Source: a bacterium (lineage in GTDB: Bacteria; Acidobacteriota; Polarisedimenticolia; Polarisedimenticolales; Polarisedimenticolaceae). From it: 64,000 nt of DNA. The stretch is taken from NCBI GenBank assembly GCA_024226515.1, contig JAAELQ010000046.1, forward strand, positions 1 through 64,000, written 5' to 3'. The notes under the pieces were generated by a model, which was not told the DNA's origin, did no database searches, and saw only the letters and a list, made by a program, of their open reading frames with translations. The translations under genes were made by a program, and so were the position numbers. Shown one piece after another: positions 1-8,471 of this stretch; the stretch's first letter is position 1; every line of letters begins with the position of its first letter.

Positions 1-1
1 C

Positions 2-1072
2 GGCGGGCTGGGCATCGACGACGTCCATCCATTGACGGACCTGGAGAAGACTGCCACGGTCGAGCAGTTGCTGCAGGGCCGCTCCGGGGTCTATCACCCG
101 GCCGCGAAGGAACCGCGTTCGATGAAGAAAGGGCGGCCGGCTCGCGGCAGCGCCAAACCCGGCGAGCGCTTCTGGTACAACAACTGGGACTTCAACACGG
201 CCGGGCACGTCTTCGAGCAGGCCACGGGACGCGGCATCTTCGAGGCATTCGACCAGGACCTCGCGACGCCGCTGGGCATGGAAGACTTCGAGATCGGCGA
301 CACCTTCTACCAGTTCGAGCGCGGTTCCTCCCGGGTGCCGGCCTACGCGTTTCGCCTCAGTGCCCGGGACGCCGCTCGCCTCGGACTGCTCTATCTGCGC
401 GACGGCAAGTGGGACGGTCGCGACCTGGTTCCAACCGCCTGGATCGAGCGCAGCCTGAAGCCGCACTCGGAGCTGGGCGAGGGCCGCGGTTATGGCTACA
501 TGTGGTGGATCTACGGCCCCGGCTCGATCGCCTCGCAACCGGAGCTGATCGCCTACGCCGCCCGCGGCACCGGTGGGCAGTTGATCGCATTGGTGCCGGA
601 GCTCGATCTGGTGGTGGTGCATCGCGGCGACACCGATTTCTCGCGCGGCGTCGACGGTGGTGAGGTCTGGTCGCTGGTGAGCGGCATCGTCGACTCCATC
701 GACGGGCCGGCGCGTAGGAGCAGGAAGCTGAAGCCGGTGGAGACCAGGCCGTTCGCCGAAGAACTCCCCGAGCTGAGATTTCCGAAGATCGTCGCGCTAC
801 CCGTTTCGACGCTCGATCGGTACGTCGGAGATTACCGCATCTCTCCCGAGATCACCGTGAAGGTATGGCGGATCGACGACGTCCTTGTCGGTCGGATGAC
901 GGGCGCCGGCGAGACCGACCTGTTTGCCATCGGCGAGACGGAGTTCTGGGGCAAGGCCGCAGGCGCGCGGGTGCGCTTCGAGCTGGACGAAGAACAGCAG
1001 GTGACGGGAGCCACGCTGTGGTACCGCGGGCAGGAGATGCACGCGCTGCCGATGCGCGATGATGGGTCGTGA
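2..1072 (+). CDS. Serine hydrolase (class C beta-lactamase family), 5' end missing
   Basis: The reading frame is open from the window edge, so this is the C-terminal part of a longer gene; the TTG at 32 is internal. The protein resembles the beta-lactamase/penicillin-binding (PF00144) serine hydrolases. The Tyr-x-Asn motif is visible as WYNNWDFN (Tyr codon 176-178), and a GTGGQ stretch near codons 557-571 occupies the place of the KTG/HTG motif. The nucleophile motif SxxK would lie upstream of the window. The last 100 residues form a beta-rich extension of the DUF3471 kind often attached to these enzymes. Substrate cannot be inferred; most relatives are esterases or peptidases rather than antibiotic-resistance enzymes. 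Confidence 0.85.
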   Translation, partial: GGLGIDDVHPLTDLEKTATVEQLLQGRSGVYHPAAKEPRSMKKGRPARGSAKPGERFWYNNWDFNTAGHVFEQATGRGIFEAFDQDLATPLGMEDFEIGDTFYQFERGSSRVPAYAFRLSARDAARLGLLYLRDGKWDGRDLVPTAWIERSLKPHSELGEGRGYGYMWWIYGPGSIASQPELIAYAARGTGGQLIALVPELDLVVVHRGDTDFSRGVDGGEVWSLVSGIVDSIDGPARRSRKLKPVETRPFAEELPELRFPKIVALPVSTLDRYVGDYRISPEITVKVWRIDDVLVGRMTGAGETDLFAIGETEFWGKAAGARVRFELDEEQQVTGATLWYRGQEMHALPMRDDGS

Positions 1073-1164
1073 GCCCGCGTCTGTTCGGGCGTCCGACTGA
1101 TGCCGGGCGCGTGCTGATCTGCCCCCTTTCGACCGTTCTCGCGCCTTAGGGGACGAGTCCGAGT

Positions 1165-1389
1165 GCGCCCGTAGCTCAATGGCCATAGAACGGGGCGCGC
1201 GCGCACCGTGGAAGTTCGGCGCCGACGCGGCGCCGGGGGAACGGCGGAGTCCGACTCCTCCGACCGGGAGCCCGGCGTTTGCCGCGGCCCGACGTGCATC
1301 GGGCACAGCGGAAACGGTGCGACCGCGTTCCGGAAGAGCGCCGGCCCGTTAAGCCGGAGGAGCGGGTTCGATTCCCGTCGGGCGTGCCA
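1165..1389 (+). tRNA. tRNA-Asn(GUU)-like gene with a large insertion in the D-loop
   Basis: The ends form a tRNA. The acceptor stem pairs 1165-1171 (GCGCCCG) with 1379-1385 (CGGGCGT), with one G-U at the first pair, followed by discriminator G1386 and encoded CCA 1387-1389. U8 A9 are 1172-1173. The D-stem is GCTC 1174-1177 with GAGC 1336-1339. The D-loop begins AATGG (1178-1182, G18 G19). The anticodon stem is CCGGC 1341-1345 with GCCGG 1353-1357, and the loop CCGTTAA gives anticodon GUU at 1348-1350. The T-stem is GCGGG 1362-1366 with CCCGT 1374-1378, and the T-loop is canonical TTCGATT. Odd points: about 152 nt sit between G19 and A21, position 33 is C instead of the nearly universal U, and position 48 is A. 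Asn identity is consistent with G73 but rests on the anticodon. It could be a functional tRNA with an intron-like insert, a specialised non-translational tRNA, or a disrupted copy. Confidence 0.7.
1183..1334 (+). other. Structured insertion in the tRNA D-loop
   Basis: The extra segment folds back on itself. Long-range pairs are GAACG 1188-1192 with CGTTC 1326-1330 and GCACCGT 1203-1209 with ACGGTGC 1314-1320, and the possible pair CC 1183-1184 with GG 1332-1333 would stack it on the D-arm. Inside are local hairpins 1217-1235 (7 bp, loop GACGC), 1246-1258 (GGAGT/ACTCC), 1264-1275 (CCGG/CCGG) and 1287-1304 (GCCCGA/TCGGGC). The whole would be a multibranched domain projecting from the D-loop. 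I see no group I intron core, and the site is not the anticodon loop used by bacterial group I introns. The near-terminal inverted repeat could alternatively be that of a small mobile element. Confidence 0.6.
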
Positions 1390-1491
1390 TTCGCTCCGCC
1401 CTCCGTAACCCGCCCGAGGGAATCCTGTACCAGACCCTTGTGGAAGAAGTCCCGGGCGTGGCGTCCGTGGATCCGTTCAAGGGGGAGCGTC

Positions 1492-4400
1492 GTGAAGAAG
1501 CGGAGTCTTCGTGGTTTCTGTCTGACCCTGGTGTACACGATCGGGTTGGCGCTGGTGGTTGGATTACCCACGGCAGTACTGGCCCAGCCCTGCCCGGATG
1601 GCGACCTGGACGGCTACGCCGACTGCATGGTCCCCGGGTGCGACGACACGGGGCTGCTCTGCGGGGACTGCCGAGACGACCTTGCACCGGTGAATCCGGC
1701 GGCGCTCGAGATCTGCAACGGGCTCGACGACGACTGCAACGGTCTGGTCGACGAGGGCTCGACGCTTCTCACGGCACCGCTCCGCATCCGCGATCCCGAG
1801 AGCCGCGCCGGAGACGAATTCGGTGGAGCTCTTGCCGCGATCGGGGACCTGAACGGTGACGGGACTCCCGAGCTGGCCATTGGATCGAAGTTCGACGACG
1901 ACCAGGCCGGCAACGCGGGAACGGTCGTGGTCGTCAGCGGCTCGGACCGTACGGTGTGGTGCCGGCTGACCGACCCGACGGGGGCGGGCACGGACAATCT
2001 GGGCTGGTCCGTCGCGGGGATCGGGGACGTCGACTCCGATGCGATCCCCGACATCGCCGTGGGTGTCCCGCTGGACAACAACGCCGAAGGGGCGGATGCC
2101 GGCAAGATCGTTCTCTTCTCCGGTGCGGACTGCACCGTGATCCGGGAGCTGATCGACCCCAACGGGGCGAGCTCCGATCGACTGGGCTGGTCCGTCGCGG
2201 GCATCGCTGACGTGACCGGTGACGGTGTCGCCGACGTTGTCGGCGGCGCGCCGTTCGATCATACGGCGTTCGGCGACGCGGGCAGCGTCGTCCTGTTCTC
2301 GGGGGCCGACGGCACGGTCGCGTTCAAGGCCACCGACCCGCTCGGCGGTGGCAGTGACAACCTCGGCTGGTCCGTGGCCGCCGTCGGCGACATCGATGGC
2401 GACGGCATGCCCGACGTCGCCGCCGGGGCCTACCGCGCCGACACGACGCAGGGAGTCGACACGGGGCACGTGCTCCTGTTCTCGAGCGCCGACGGTTCGC
2501 TGGTGCGGCGGCTCGTCGATCCGAACGGCGTGAACTCGGATCAGCTGGGCTATGCGGTGGCCGGCATCGACGACCTCAGCGGCGACGGGATCGCCGATGT
2601 GCTGGCCGGGGTCGTGGGGGACGACAACGCGGGTGGAAGCGGCGCGGGAGCCGTCCTCGTCTTCTCGGGGGCCGACGGGAGCGTGGTGCGTACGCTCCTC
2701 GATCCCGCGGGGGCCGTGCAGGATCAGCTCGGCTTTGCCGTCGCGTCGGTTCCCGACGCGAACGGAGACGGGATGCCCGACGTGGCCGCGGCGGCGCCGT
2801 TCCGGGACACGCCCCAGGACGACGACGTCGGTCGCGTGCTGCTCTTCTCGGGCGCGGACGGGACGGTCCTGCGGACGTTTGCCGACGCGGAGGGCGCGTT
2901 CGAGGATCAGCTCGGAACCGCGTTGGCGGTCGCGGAGCTCAATGGCGACGGTGTTCCCGATCTCGTCGCCGGTGCCCCGTTTGCCGAAAGCGAGGAAGAG
3001 GTGAGCGTCGGACAGGCGATCCTCTTCGTGGTGCAAGCGGATTGCGACGGGGACGGCGTCGTGCCGATCGCGGGCGACTGCGACGACGGCGACGCGTCCA
3101 ACTGCCCCGGCAACCCCGAGACGTGCGACGGTCAGGACAACGACTGCGATCTCGTCGCCGACGAGGACGCGGACGGGGACGGCTTCGATGTCTGCTCCGA
3201 CTGCGGGCCGAGCAGCCCGCTCGTCTATCCGGGCGCGCCCGAGCGCTGCAACGGTGTCGATGACGACTGCAACCTCGTCATCGACGACGGGAGCGACGTC
3301 GACGTCGACGGCGTGGAGGCGCCGTGCGACTGCGACGACGACGACCCGAACGTGTTCCCCGGTCAGGTCGAGACCTGCAACGGTCTGGACGAGGATTGCG
3401 ATCGCATGGTCGATGAGGGATTCGCGCAAGAGACGTACGCCGAGCGCGTGATCGATCCCGAACAGTTCGCCGGAGACGAGATGGGCTACGACGTCGCCGC
3501 GGTCGGGGACGTGAACTCCGACGGCATCTCCGAGTTCGTCGTCGGAGTGCCGAACGACGACGAGGGGCTCGGTGGCTCGGGCAGCGTGCTGCTCTTCTCC
3601 GGGAGTGACCGTTCGCCGATCTGCCGCATGACACGCACGTCGCCGGCCAACTCGGATCAGCTAGGTTACTCGGTGGCCGGCATCGGCGACGTCGACGCGG
3701 ACGGCGTGCCGGACGTCGCGGCGGGGGCCATCTTCGCCGATCCGAGCGGGGGCAACTCCGGAGCGGTGGTGCTGTTCTCCGGCGCCGACTGCAGCGAGAT
3801 CCGCGTGCTCTCCGATCCGGACGGGGCGGGGAACGACAATCTCGGCTGGTCGGTGTCGGGGATCGACGACATCAGCGGCGACGGTATCCCGGACATCCTC
3901 GCCGGGTCTTACGGCGACGACGTCGACGGTGAGAACGACGCGGGCAGCGTGCTGGCCTTCTCCGGGGCCGACGGTACGGTGATCCACAAGCTGACCGACG
4001 CGGACGGGCGATTCCGCGACCGCCTCGGCGCGTCGGTGGCCGGGCTCGGCGACGTCGATCTCGACGGTGTTCCGGACATCGCCGCGGGCGCTCCGGAGGA
4101 CGACACGCTGCGGGGCAGCCAGGCAGGCACGGTGGCGGTCTTCTCCGGTGCCGACGGCTCGCGGATCCACACGCTACGCGACCCCGACGGCGCAGGTAGC
4201 GACCGCCTCGGGTTCTCCGTGGCCGGTATCGGCGACGTGAACGGGGACGACATCCCCGACATCGTCGCCGGCGCCCCGCAAAACGACGATGGCGTCTCGA
4301 ACGGGGGAGCCGTGTTGCTGTTCTCCGGCGCCGACGGCTCACGGATCCGCCAGATCACCGCCGCCGTCTCCTCGACCGCCTACCTCGGTCACTCCGTGGC

Positions 4401-7400
4401 GTCGATCCGGGACGTCGACGGCGACGGGATCCCCGACGTCGTCGCCGGGGCGCGCGCGGACGACAGCCAGGCGCAGAACGCGGGTAGTGTGCTGCTGCTG
4501 TCCGGCGCCGACGGATCGTTGATCGATCGGCTGACCGATCCTCTCGCCGGGCCCGACGACAACCTCGGATTCTCGCTCGCGGTGATTCCCGATCTGAGCG
4601 GGGACGGGATCCCGGAGATCCTCGCCGGCGCCGAGCTGGCCGACTCCGCCGAGGAGGCGGACACGGGTCGCGTGGTGCTGTTCTCCATCGGCTCCGATTG
4701 CGACGGAGACGGCCAGAGTCCGTTCGGCGGGGACTGCGACGACGGGAACCCCTCGCGCCGGACCGGCCAGCTCGAGGTGTGCGACGCGATCGACAACGAC
4801 TGCGACCTCGCGGTGGACGAGGACCAAGACGGAGACGGCGCCGACGCTTGCGCCGACTGCGACCCGGACGATCCGTCGATCTACCCCGGTGCGCCGGAGC
4901 GCTGCAACGGGAAGGACGATGACTGCGACACGGTCGTGGACAACGGCACGGACGGTGATCTGGACGGTGTCGAGACCCCGTGCGACTGCAACGACGAGGA
5001 CGACACGATCCTGCCGGGTGCGCCGGAGGTCTGCGACCGTACGGACAACGACTGCAACGGACTGGTCGACGAGACCGCCGCGCAGCCCGCGACGGCGATC
5101 CCGGTTCAGGATCCGGATGGTCTGTTCGCGGACGAGTACGGCATCGCCGTGGCCTCCATCGGCGATCTCACCGGGGACGGCGTCTCCGAGCTCGCGGTCG
5201 GGGCCTGGTTGGCCGGGTCGGGGAACTCCGGCAAGATCGTGGTCCACTCGGGGAGCGACCTCAGCAAGGTCTGTGACGCGGTCGACACGCTCGCGGGGTT
5301 CAACGAGACGCTGGGTACATCGGTGGCCGGCGTCGGCGACGTGAGCGGCGACGGCATCCCCGACTTCGCCGCGGGCGCCACGAGCGCCGACGGGACCGGG
5401 TTCGACACCGGGGTCCTCGTCGTGTTCTCGGGCGCTGACTGCACGACCTACCGTCGACTGACGCTCCCCGACGAGCAGGCCGACGACGAGCTCGGGGAGA
5501 GCGTGGCGGCTTTCCCGGACGTGACCGGCGACGGGGTCCCCGAGATCCTGGGCGGCGCGTGGCGCGACGACACGCCGCTCGGTGGAGGCAACGCCGGCAG
5601 CGCGGCCCTGTTCGACGGGGCGACCGGGGCGCAGGTGTTGCGTCTGATCGACCCCGACGGGCGTTCGGGGGACCAGCTCGGCTCGAGTGTCGCCGCGATC
5701 GGCGACGTGGACGGCGACGGGATCCCCGACATCGCCGCGGGCGCACCCCTCGATGACCACTTCCTGGGCGGCAGCGCCGGCAGCGTCTCCCTCTTCTCCG
5801 GCGCCGACGGCTCGCGGATCCGCAAGTTGATCGACGCCTCGGCGCCGTCGGGTGGCGCGAGGCTCGGCACCAGCGTCGCCGCGATCGGCGACGTGAATGC
5901 GGACGGCATCTCGGACATCGTCGCCGGCGCGCCGCGCGACGCCACCGAGGCCGGCACGGGAGGTGCGGTGGTCGTGTTCTCCGGGGCCGACGGCACGGTG
6001 CTGCACAAGCTCACCGACCCGCTCACGGAGAACGGCGACCAGCTCGGGTACCGCGTGATCGCGCTTCCCGACGTCAGCGGGGACGGCGTGCCCGACGTCG
6101 CGGCGGCCGTCTGGCTCGACGATACCGGCGGAGGAGTCGACGCGGGGAGCGTCGTCGTGTTCTCCGTGGCGGACGAGACGGTCCTGCGTCGCTTCTCCTA
6201 CGCCCTCGGAACCGAGGGAGACCGGCTCGCCACTTCAATCGCGATGCTCGGCGATCTCAGCGGAGACGGGATGCCCGAGATCCTCGCCGGAGCTCCGGAG
6301 GCCGAGCGTGCCGACGACGGCGCGGTCGGGCTCGCGGTGGTGTTCTCCATGGAGAGCGACTGCGACGGCGACGGAGTGAGCCCCTACGGTACGGATTGCG
6401 ACGATGCCGACGCGGCGAACTTCCCCGGCAACCCGGAGCTGTGCGACGCGCAGGACAACAACTGCAACGCTCTGGTCGACGAGGACGAGGACGGCGACGG
6501 GGTGGGCATCTGTCAGGACTGTGCGCCCACGAATCCGCAGATCTACCTCGGTGCGCCGGAGCGCTGCAACGGGCTCGACGATGACTGCGACACGGACGTC
6601 GACGAGGGGGACGACCTGGACGGCGACGGTTTCCAGACTCCCTGTGATTGCAACGACGACAATGATGCCATCCGTCCGGGCGTCGTCGAAGCGTGCGATC
6701 ACGTCGACACCAACTGCAACGGGGCGATCGACGAGGGGTTCCCGGCGCCGATCGCGCAGTTGAAGCTGGTCGACGACTTCGAGACGGCGGCGGACGGCTT
6801 CGGAGGATCCGTCGCCAACCTGGGCGACGTCAACGGGGACGGATTCCACGACTTCGTCGTCGGGGTGCCCGGGAACGACGATCTGTTCTCGGCCTCCGGC
6901 AAGGCCGTCGTCTACTCCGGTGCGACCCGTCTGCGAATCTGCAACCTGTACGACCCCGACGCGGCGGGGTCGGACAACCTCGGCGGCTCGACGGCGGGCA
7001 TCGGCGACGTCACCGGAGACGGGGTGCCCGACATCGTGGTGGGCTCCGGCCGGGACAACACGACGGCTGGAAACGACGCGGGGAGCGTGCTGTTGTTCTC
7101 CGGCGCCGACTGCTCGTTCGTGCGCAAGCTGGAGGACCCCCAGGGGTTGGCCGGCAACCAGCTCGGCGACGCGGTGACCGGCCTTTCCGACATCAGCGGG
7201 GACGGAGTTCCCGACGTTGCGGCGGGTGCCCCGTTCGACGACTCGCCGGTGGCGTCGAACTCCGGCAGCGCCACGGTCTGGTCGGGCGCCGACGGCTCGG
7301 TCCTGTTCCGACTCTTGAACCCGGCCGGGCGTGACGCCGACCGGATGGGCCAGTCCATCGCGGCGATCGGCGATGTCGATGCGGACGGCATCCCCGACAT

Positions 7401-8406
7401 CGCGGTCGGCGCCGACGGAGATTCCACCGTCTTTGCCAGCGGCGCCGGAACCGTGTCCCTCTTCTCGGGGGCGGACGGCTCGCTGATCCGCACGTTGCGC
7501 AACCCGAACGCGGCCTCCACCGACCTGCTCGGCATCTCGGTCGCCGGCATCGAGGACCTGAACGGCGACGGAATCGGGGACGTGGTCGCCGGCGCCTACC
7601 GGGCCAACAACGCGACTGCGAACGATGCGGGCAGCGTCTTCCTCTTCTCCGGCGCCGACGGTACCGTGTTGCTCGAGCTGTTCGATCCCGACGGCATGGG
7701 AGGGGCGTGGCTGGGCAACAGCGTGGCGGTCACGCCGGATCTCGACGGCGACGGACTGCAGGACGTCGTCGCGGGTGCCCCGTTCGAGGATGGCGTCGCC
7801 GGCACGGACACGGGCAGCGCCGTCATCTTCTCTTCTTCCTCGGGAGCCGTGCTGCGTAAGCTGACCGACGCGGAGGGGGCGGCGGACGACGAGCTGGGGC
7901 TCGCACTCGCCGTGGCCGGCGACATCAACCAGGGAGGAGCCACCGAGATTCTGGCCGGCGTCGCCGGGGACGACGGCCCGCCCGGTTCCGGGAGCGGAAG
8001 CGTGGTGCTGTTCGCCTTCGAGCCCGATTGCGACGGCGACGGTCAGTTGCCGCTGTTCGACTGCAACGACCTGGCCGGGGGGCTGCAGTCCGAGCCCGGC
8101 GAGGTGGTGAACCTGCGTTTCACCGACACGACCACGTTGACCTGGGACGTCCCGGTCGACTCGGGCGGCGATCCGTCCCTTCTCGTCTACGACGTGATCC
8201 GATCGGAGGACGCCATCGACCTGGTCGACGGCGCGATCTGCCTGGAGTCCCAGGACGGCAGCGACCGTCAAGCCACCGACGGCGACGTGATACTGCCCGG
8301 CGTCCCGTTCTACTACCAGGTGCGGGCCGGCAACCCGTGTGGACTCGGGGACCTGGGGAGCTGGAGCGACCAGGTGACGCGTCGCGAAGGGCGAGTCTGT
8401 CCGTGA
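1492..8406 (+). CDS. Secreted MopE/FG-GAP repeat protein with four beta-propellers
   Basis: I chose GTG 1492 because AAGGGGGAG lies just upstream and the following residues form a signal peptide (KKRSLRGFC, then a hydrophobic run ending AVLAQP); the longer open frame would run into the tRNA gene. The mature protein (2304 codons in all) starts with one MopE-type Cys motif (CNGLDDDCNGLVDEG). It then alternates four blocks of seven FG-GAP/VCBS repeats, each with a D-x-[ND]-G-D-G calcium-binding loop, with three linkers of three MopE motifs each. I counted 28 FG-GAP repeats, so four seven-bladed propellers are expected. The end (YYQVRAGNPCG...) looks like a fibronectin III-like C-terminal domain common in large secreted proteins of this kind. 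FG-GAP domains are known for calcium-dependent adhesion and MopE motifs are annotated as putative metal-binding. Role here: surface or extracellular adhesion, inferred. Confidence 0.9.
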   Translation: MKKRSLRGFCLTLVYTIGLALVVGLPTAVLAQPCPDGDLDGYADCMVPGCDDTGLLCGDCRDDLAPVNPAALEICNGLDDDCNGLVDEGSTLLTAPLRIRDPESRAGDEFGGALAAIGDLNGDGTPELAIGSKFDDDQAGNAGTVVVVSGSDRTVWCRLTDPTGAGTDNLGWSVAGIGDVDSDAIPDIAVGVPLDNNAEGADAGKIVLFSGADCTVIRELIDPNGASSDRLGWSVAGIADVTGDGVADVVGGAPFDHTAFGDAGSVVLFSGADGTVAFKATDPLGGGSDNLGWSVAAVGDIDGDGMPDVAAGAYRADTTQGVDTGHVLLFSSADGSLVRRLVDPNGVNSDQLGYAVAGIDDLSGDGIADVLAGVVGDDNAGGSGAGAVLVFSGADGSVVRTLLDPAGAVQDQLGFAVASVPDANGDGMPDVAAAAPFRDTPQDDDVGRVLLFSGADGTVLRTFADAEGAFEDQLGTALAVAELNGDGVPDLVAGAPFAESEEEVSVGQAILFVVQADCDGDGVVPIAGDCDDGDASNCPGNPETCDGQDNDCDLVADEDADGDGFDVCSDCGPSSPLVYPGAPERCNGVDDDCNLVIDDGSDVDVDGVEAPCDCDDDDPNVFPGQVETCNGLDEDCDRMVDEGFAQETYAERVIDPEQFAGDEMGYDVAAVGDVNSDGISEFVVGVPNDDEGLGGSGSVLLFSGSDRSPICRMTRTSPANSDQLGYSVAGIGDVDADGVPDVAAGAIFADPSGGNSGAVVLFSGADCSEIRVLSDPDGAGNDNLGWSVSGIDDISGDGIPDILAGSYGDDVDGENDAGSVLAFSGADGTVIHKLTDADGRFRDRLGASVAGLGDVDLDGVPDIAAGAPEDDTLRGSQAGTVAVFSGADGSRIHTLRDPDGAGSDRLGFSVAGIGDVNGDDIPDIVAGAPQNDDGVSNGGAVLLFSGADGSRIRQITAAVSSTAYLGHSVASIRDVDGDGIPDVVAGARADDSQAQNAGSVLLLSGADGSLIDRLTDPLAGPDDNLGFSLAVIPDLSGDGIPEILAGAELADSAEEADTGRVVLFSIGSDCDGDGQSPFGGDCDDGNPSRRTGQLEVCDAIDNDCDLAVDEDQDGDGADACADCDPDDPSIYPGAPERCNGKDDDCDTVVDNGTDGDLDGVETPCDCNDEDDTILPGAPEVCDRTDNDCNGLVDETAAQPATAIPVQDPDGLFADEYGIAVASIGDLTGDGVSELAVGAWLAGSGNSGKIVVHSGSDLSKVCDAVDTLAGFNETLGTSVAGVGDVSGDGIPDFAAGATSADGTGFDTGVLVVFSGADCTTYRRLTLPDEQADDELGESVAAFPDVTGDGVPEILGGAWRDDTPLGGGNAGSAALFDGATGAQVLRLIDPDGRSGDQLGSSVAAIGDVDGDGIPDIAAGAPLDDHFLGGSAGSVSLFSGADGSRIRKLIDASAPSGGARLGTSVAAIGDVNADGISDIVAGAPRDATEAGTGGAVVVFSGADGTVLHKLTDPLTENGDQLGYRVIALPDVSGDGVPDVAAAVWLDDTGGGVDAGSVVVFSVADETVLRRFSYALGTEGDRLATSIAMLGDLSGDGMPEILAGAPEAERADDGAVGLAVVFSMESDCDGDGVSPYGTDCDDADAANFPGNPELCDAQDNNCNALVDEDEDGDGVGICQDCAPTNPQIYLGAPERCNGLDDDCDTDVDEGDDLDGDGFQTPCDCNDDNDAIRPGVVEACDHVDTNCNGAIDEGFPAPIAQLKLVDDFETAADGFGGSVANLGDVNGDGFHDFVVGVPGNDDLFSASGKAVVYSGATRLRICNLYDPDAAGSDNLGGSTAGIGDVTGDGVPDIVVGSGRDNTTAGNDAGSVLLFSGADCSFVRKLEDPQGLAGNQLGDAVTGLSDISGDGVPDVAAGAPFDDSPVASNSGSATVWSGADGSVLFRLLNPAGRDADRMGQSIAAIGDVDADGIPDIAVGADGDSTVFASGAGTVSLFSGADGSLIRTLRNPNAASTDLLGISVAGIEDLNGDGIGDVVAGAYRANNATANDAGSVFLFSGADGTVLLELFDPDGMGGAWLGNSVAVTPDLDGDGLQDVVAGAPFEDGVAGTDTGSAVIFSSSSGAVLRKLTDAEGAADDELGLALAVAGDINQGGATEILAGVAGDDGPPGSGSGSVVLFAFEPDCDGDGQLPLFDCNDLAGGLQSEPGEVVNLRFTDTTTLTWDVPVDSGGDPSLLVYDVIRSEDAIDLVDGAICLESQDGSDRQATDGDVILPGVPFYYQVRAGNPCGLGDLGSWSDQVTRREGRVCP
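1785..8020 (+). repeat. Coding repeat: 28 FG-GAP blades in four sets of seven, with MopE linkers
   Basis: Blade sets lie at about 1785-3030, 3435-4690, 5095-6350 and 6760-8020. Each blade of about 60 residues begins with a DP-like turn, then LG-S-V-A-GI-DV, a DGDGIPD-type calcium loop and an AGAP-like strand end, then VVLFSGADGS. Between sets are about 390-bp Cys/Asp-rich linkers (about 3031-3425, 4691-5075 and 6351-6740), each with three motifs of the CNGxDDDCDxxVDxG type. The regular 7+linker period suggests whole-module duplication rather than blade-by-blade growth. Confidence 0.85.
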
Positions 8407-8410
8407 TCTC

Positions 8411-8445
8411 GCGGCCCCGTGACGAGTCGATCGTGACGGGGCCGC
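8411..8445 (+). terminator. Terminator-like hairpin after the propeller gene
   Basis: GCGGCCCCGT (8411-8420) pairs perfectly with ACGGGGCCGC (8436-8445) across a 15-nt loop, starting five bases after the TGA of the preceding gene. There is no T-run, so intrinsic termination is not certain. It separates the propeller gene from the sigma factor gene. Confidence 0.5.
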
Positions 8446-8471
8446 CCCTGCACCCGGAGAGTGTCGTATAT

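Noticed and set aside
1183-1334. Group I intron
   Set aside because: The insert is shorter than the smallest known bacterial tRNA group I introns, is not in the anticodon loop, and I see no P3-P7 core.
1165-1389. tmRNA or tRNA-Sec as explanation of the long tRNA-like gene
   Set aside because: tmRNA lacks an anticodon arm and is longer, with a tag frame; this gene has an intact anticodon arm. tRNA-Sec would have a UCA anticodon, an 8-bp acceptor and a long variable arm; here the anticodon is GUU and the variable loop is four bases.
1564-3429. Long minus-strand frame antisense to the propeller gene
   Set aside because: It is a shadow of the repeated GC-rich coding strand; no recognisable domain and no ribosome site.
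1785-8020. CRISPR-like or satellite repeat array
   Set aside because: The periodicity is that of coding FG-GAP blades with variable codons, not identical repeats and spacers.
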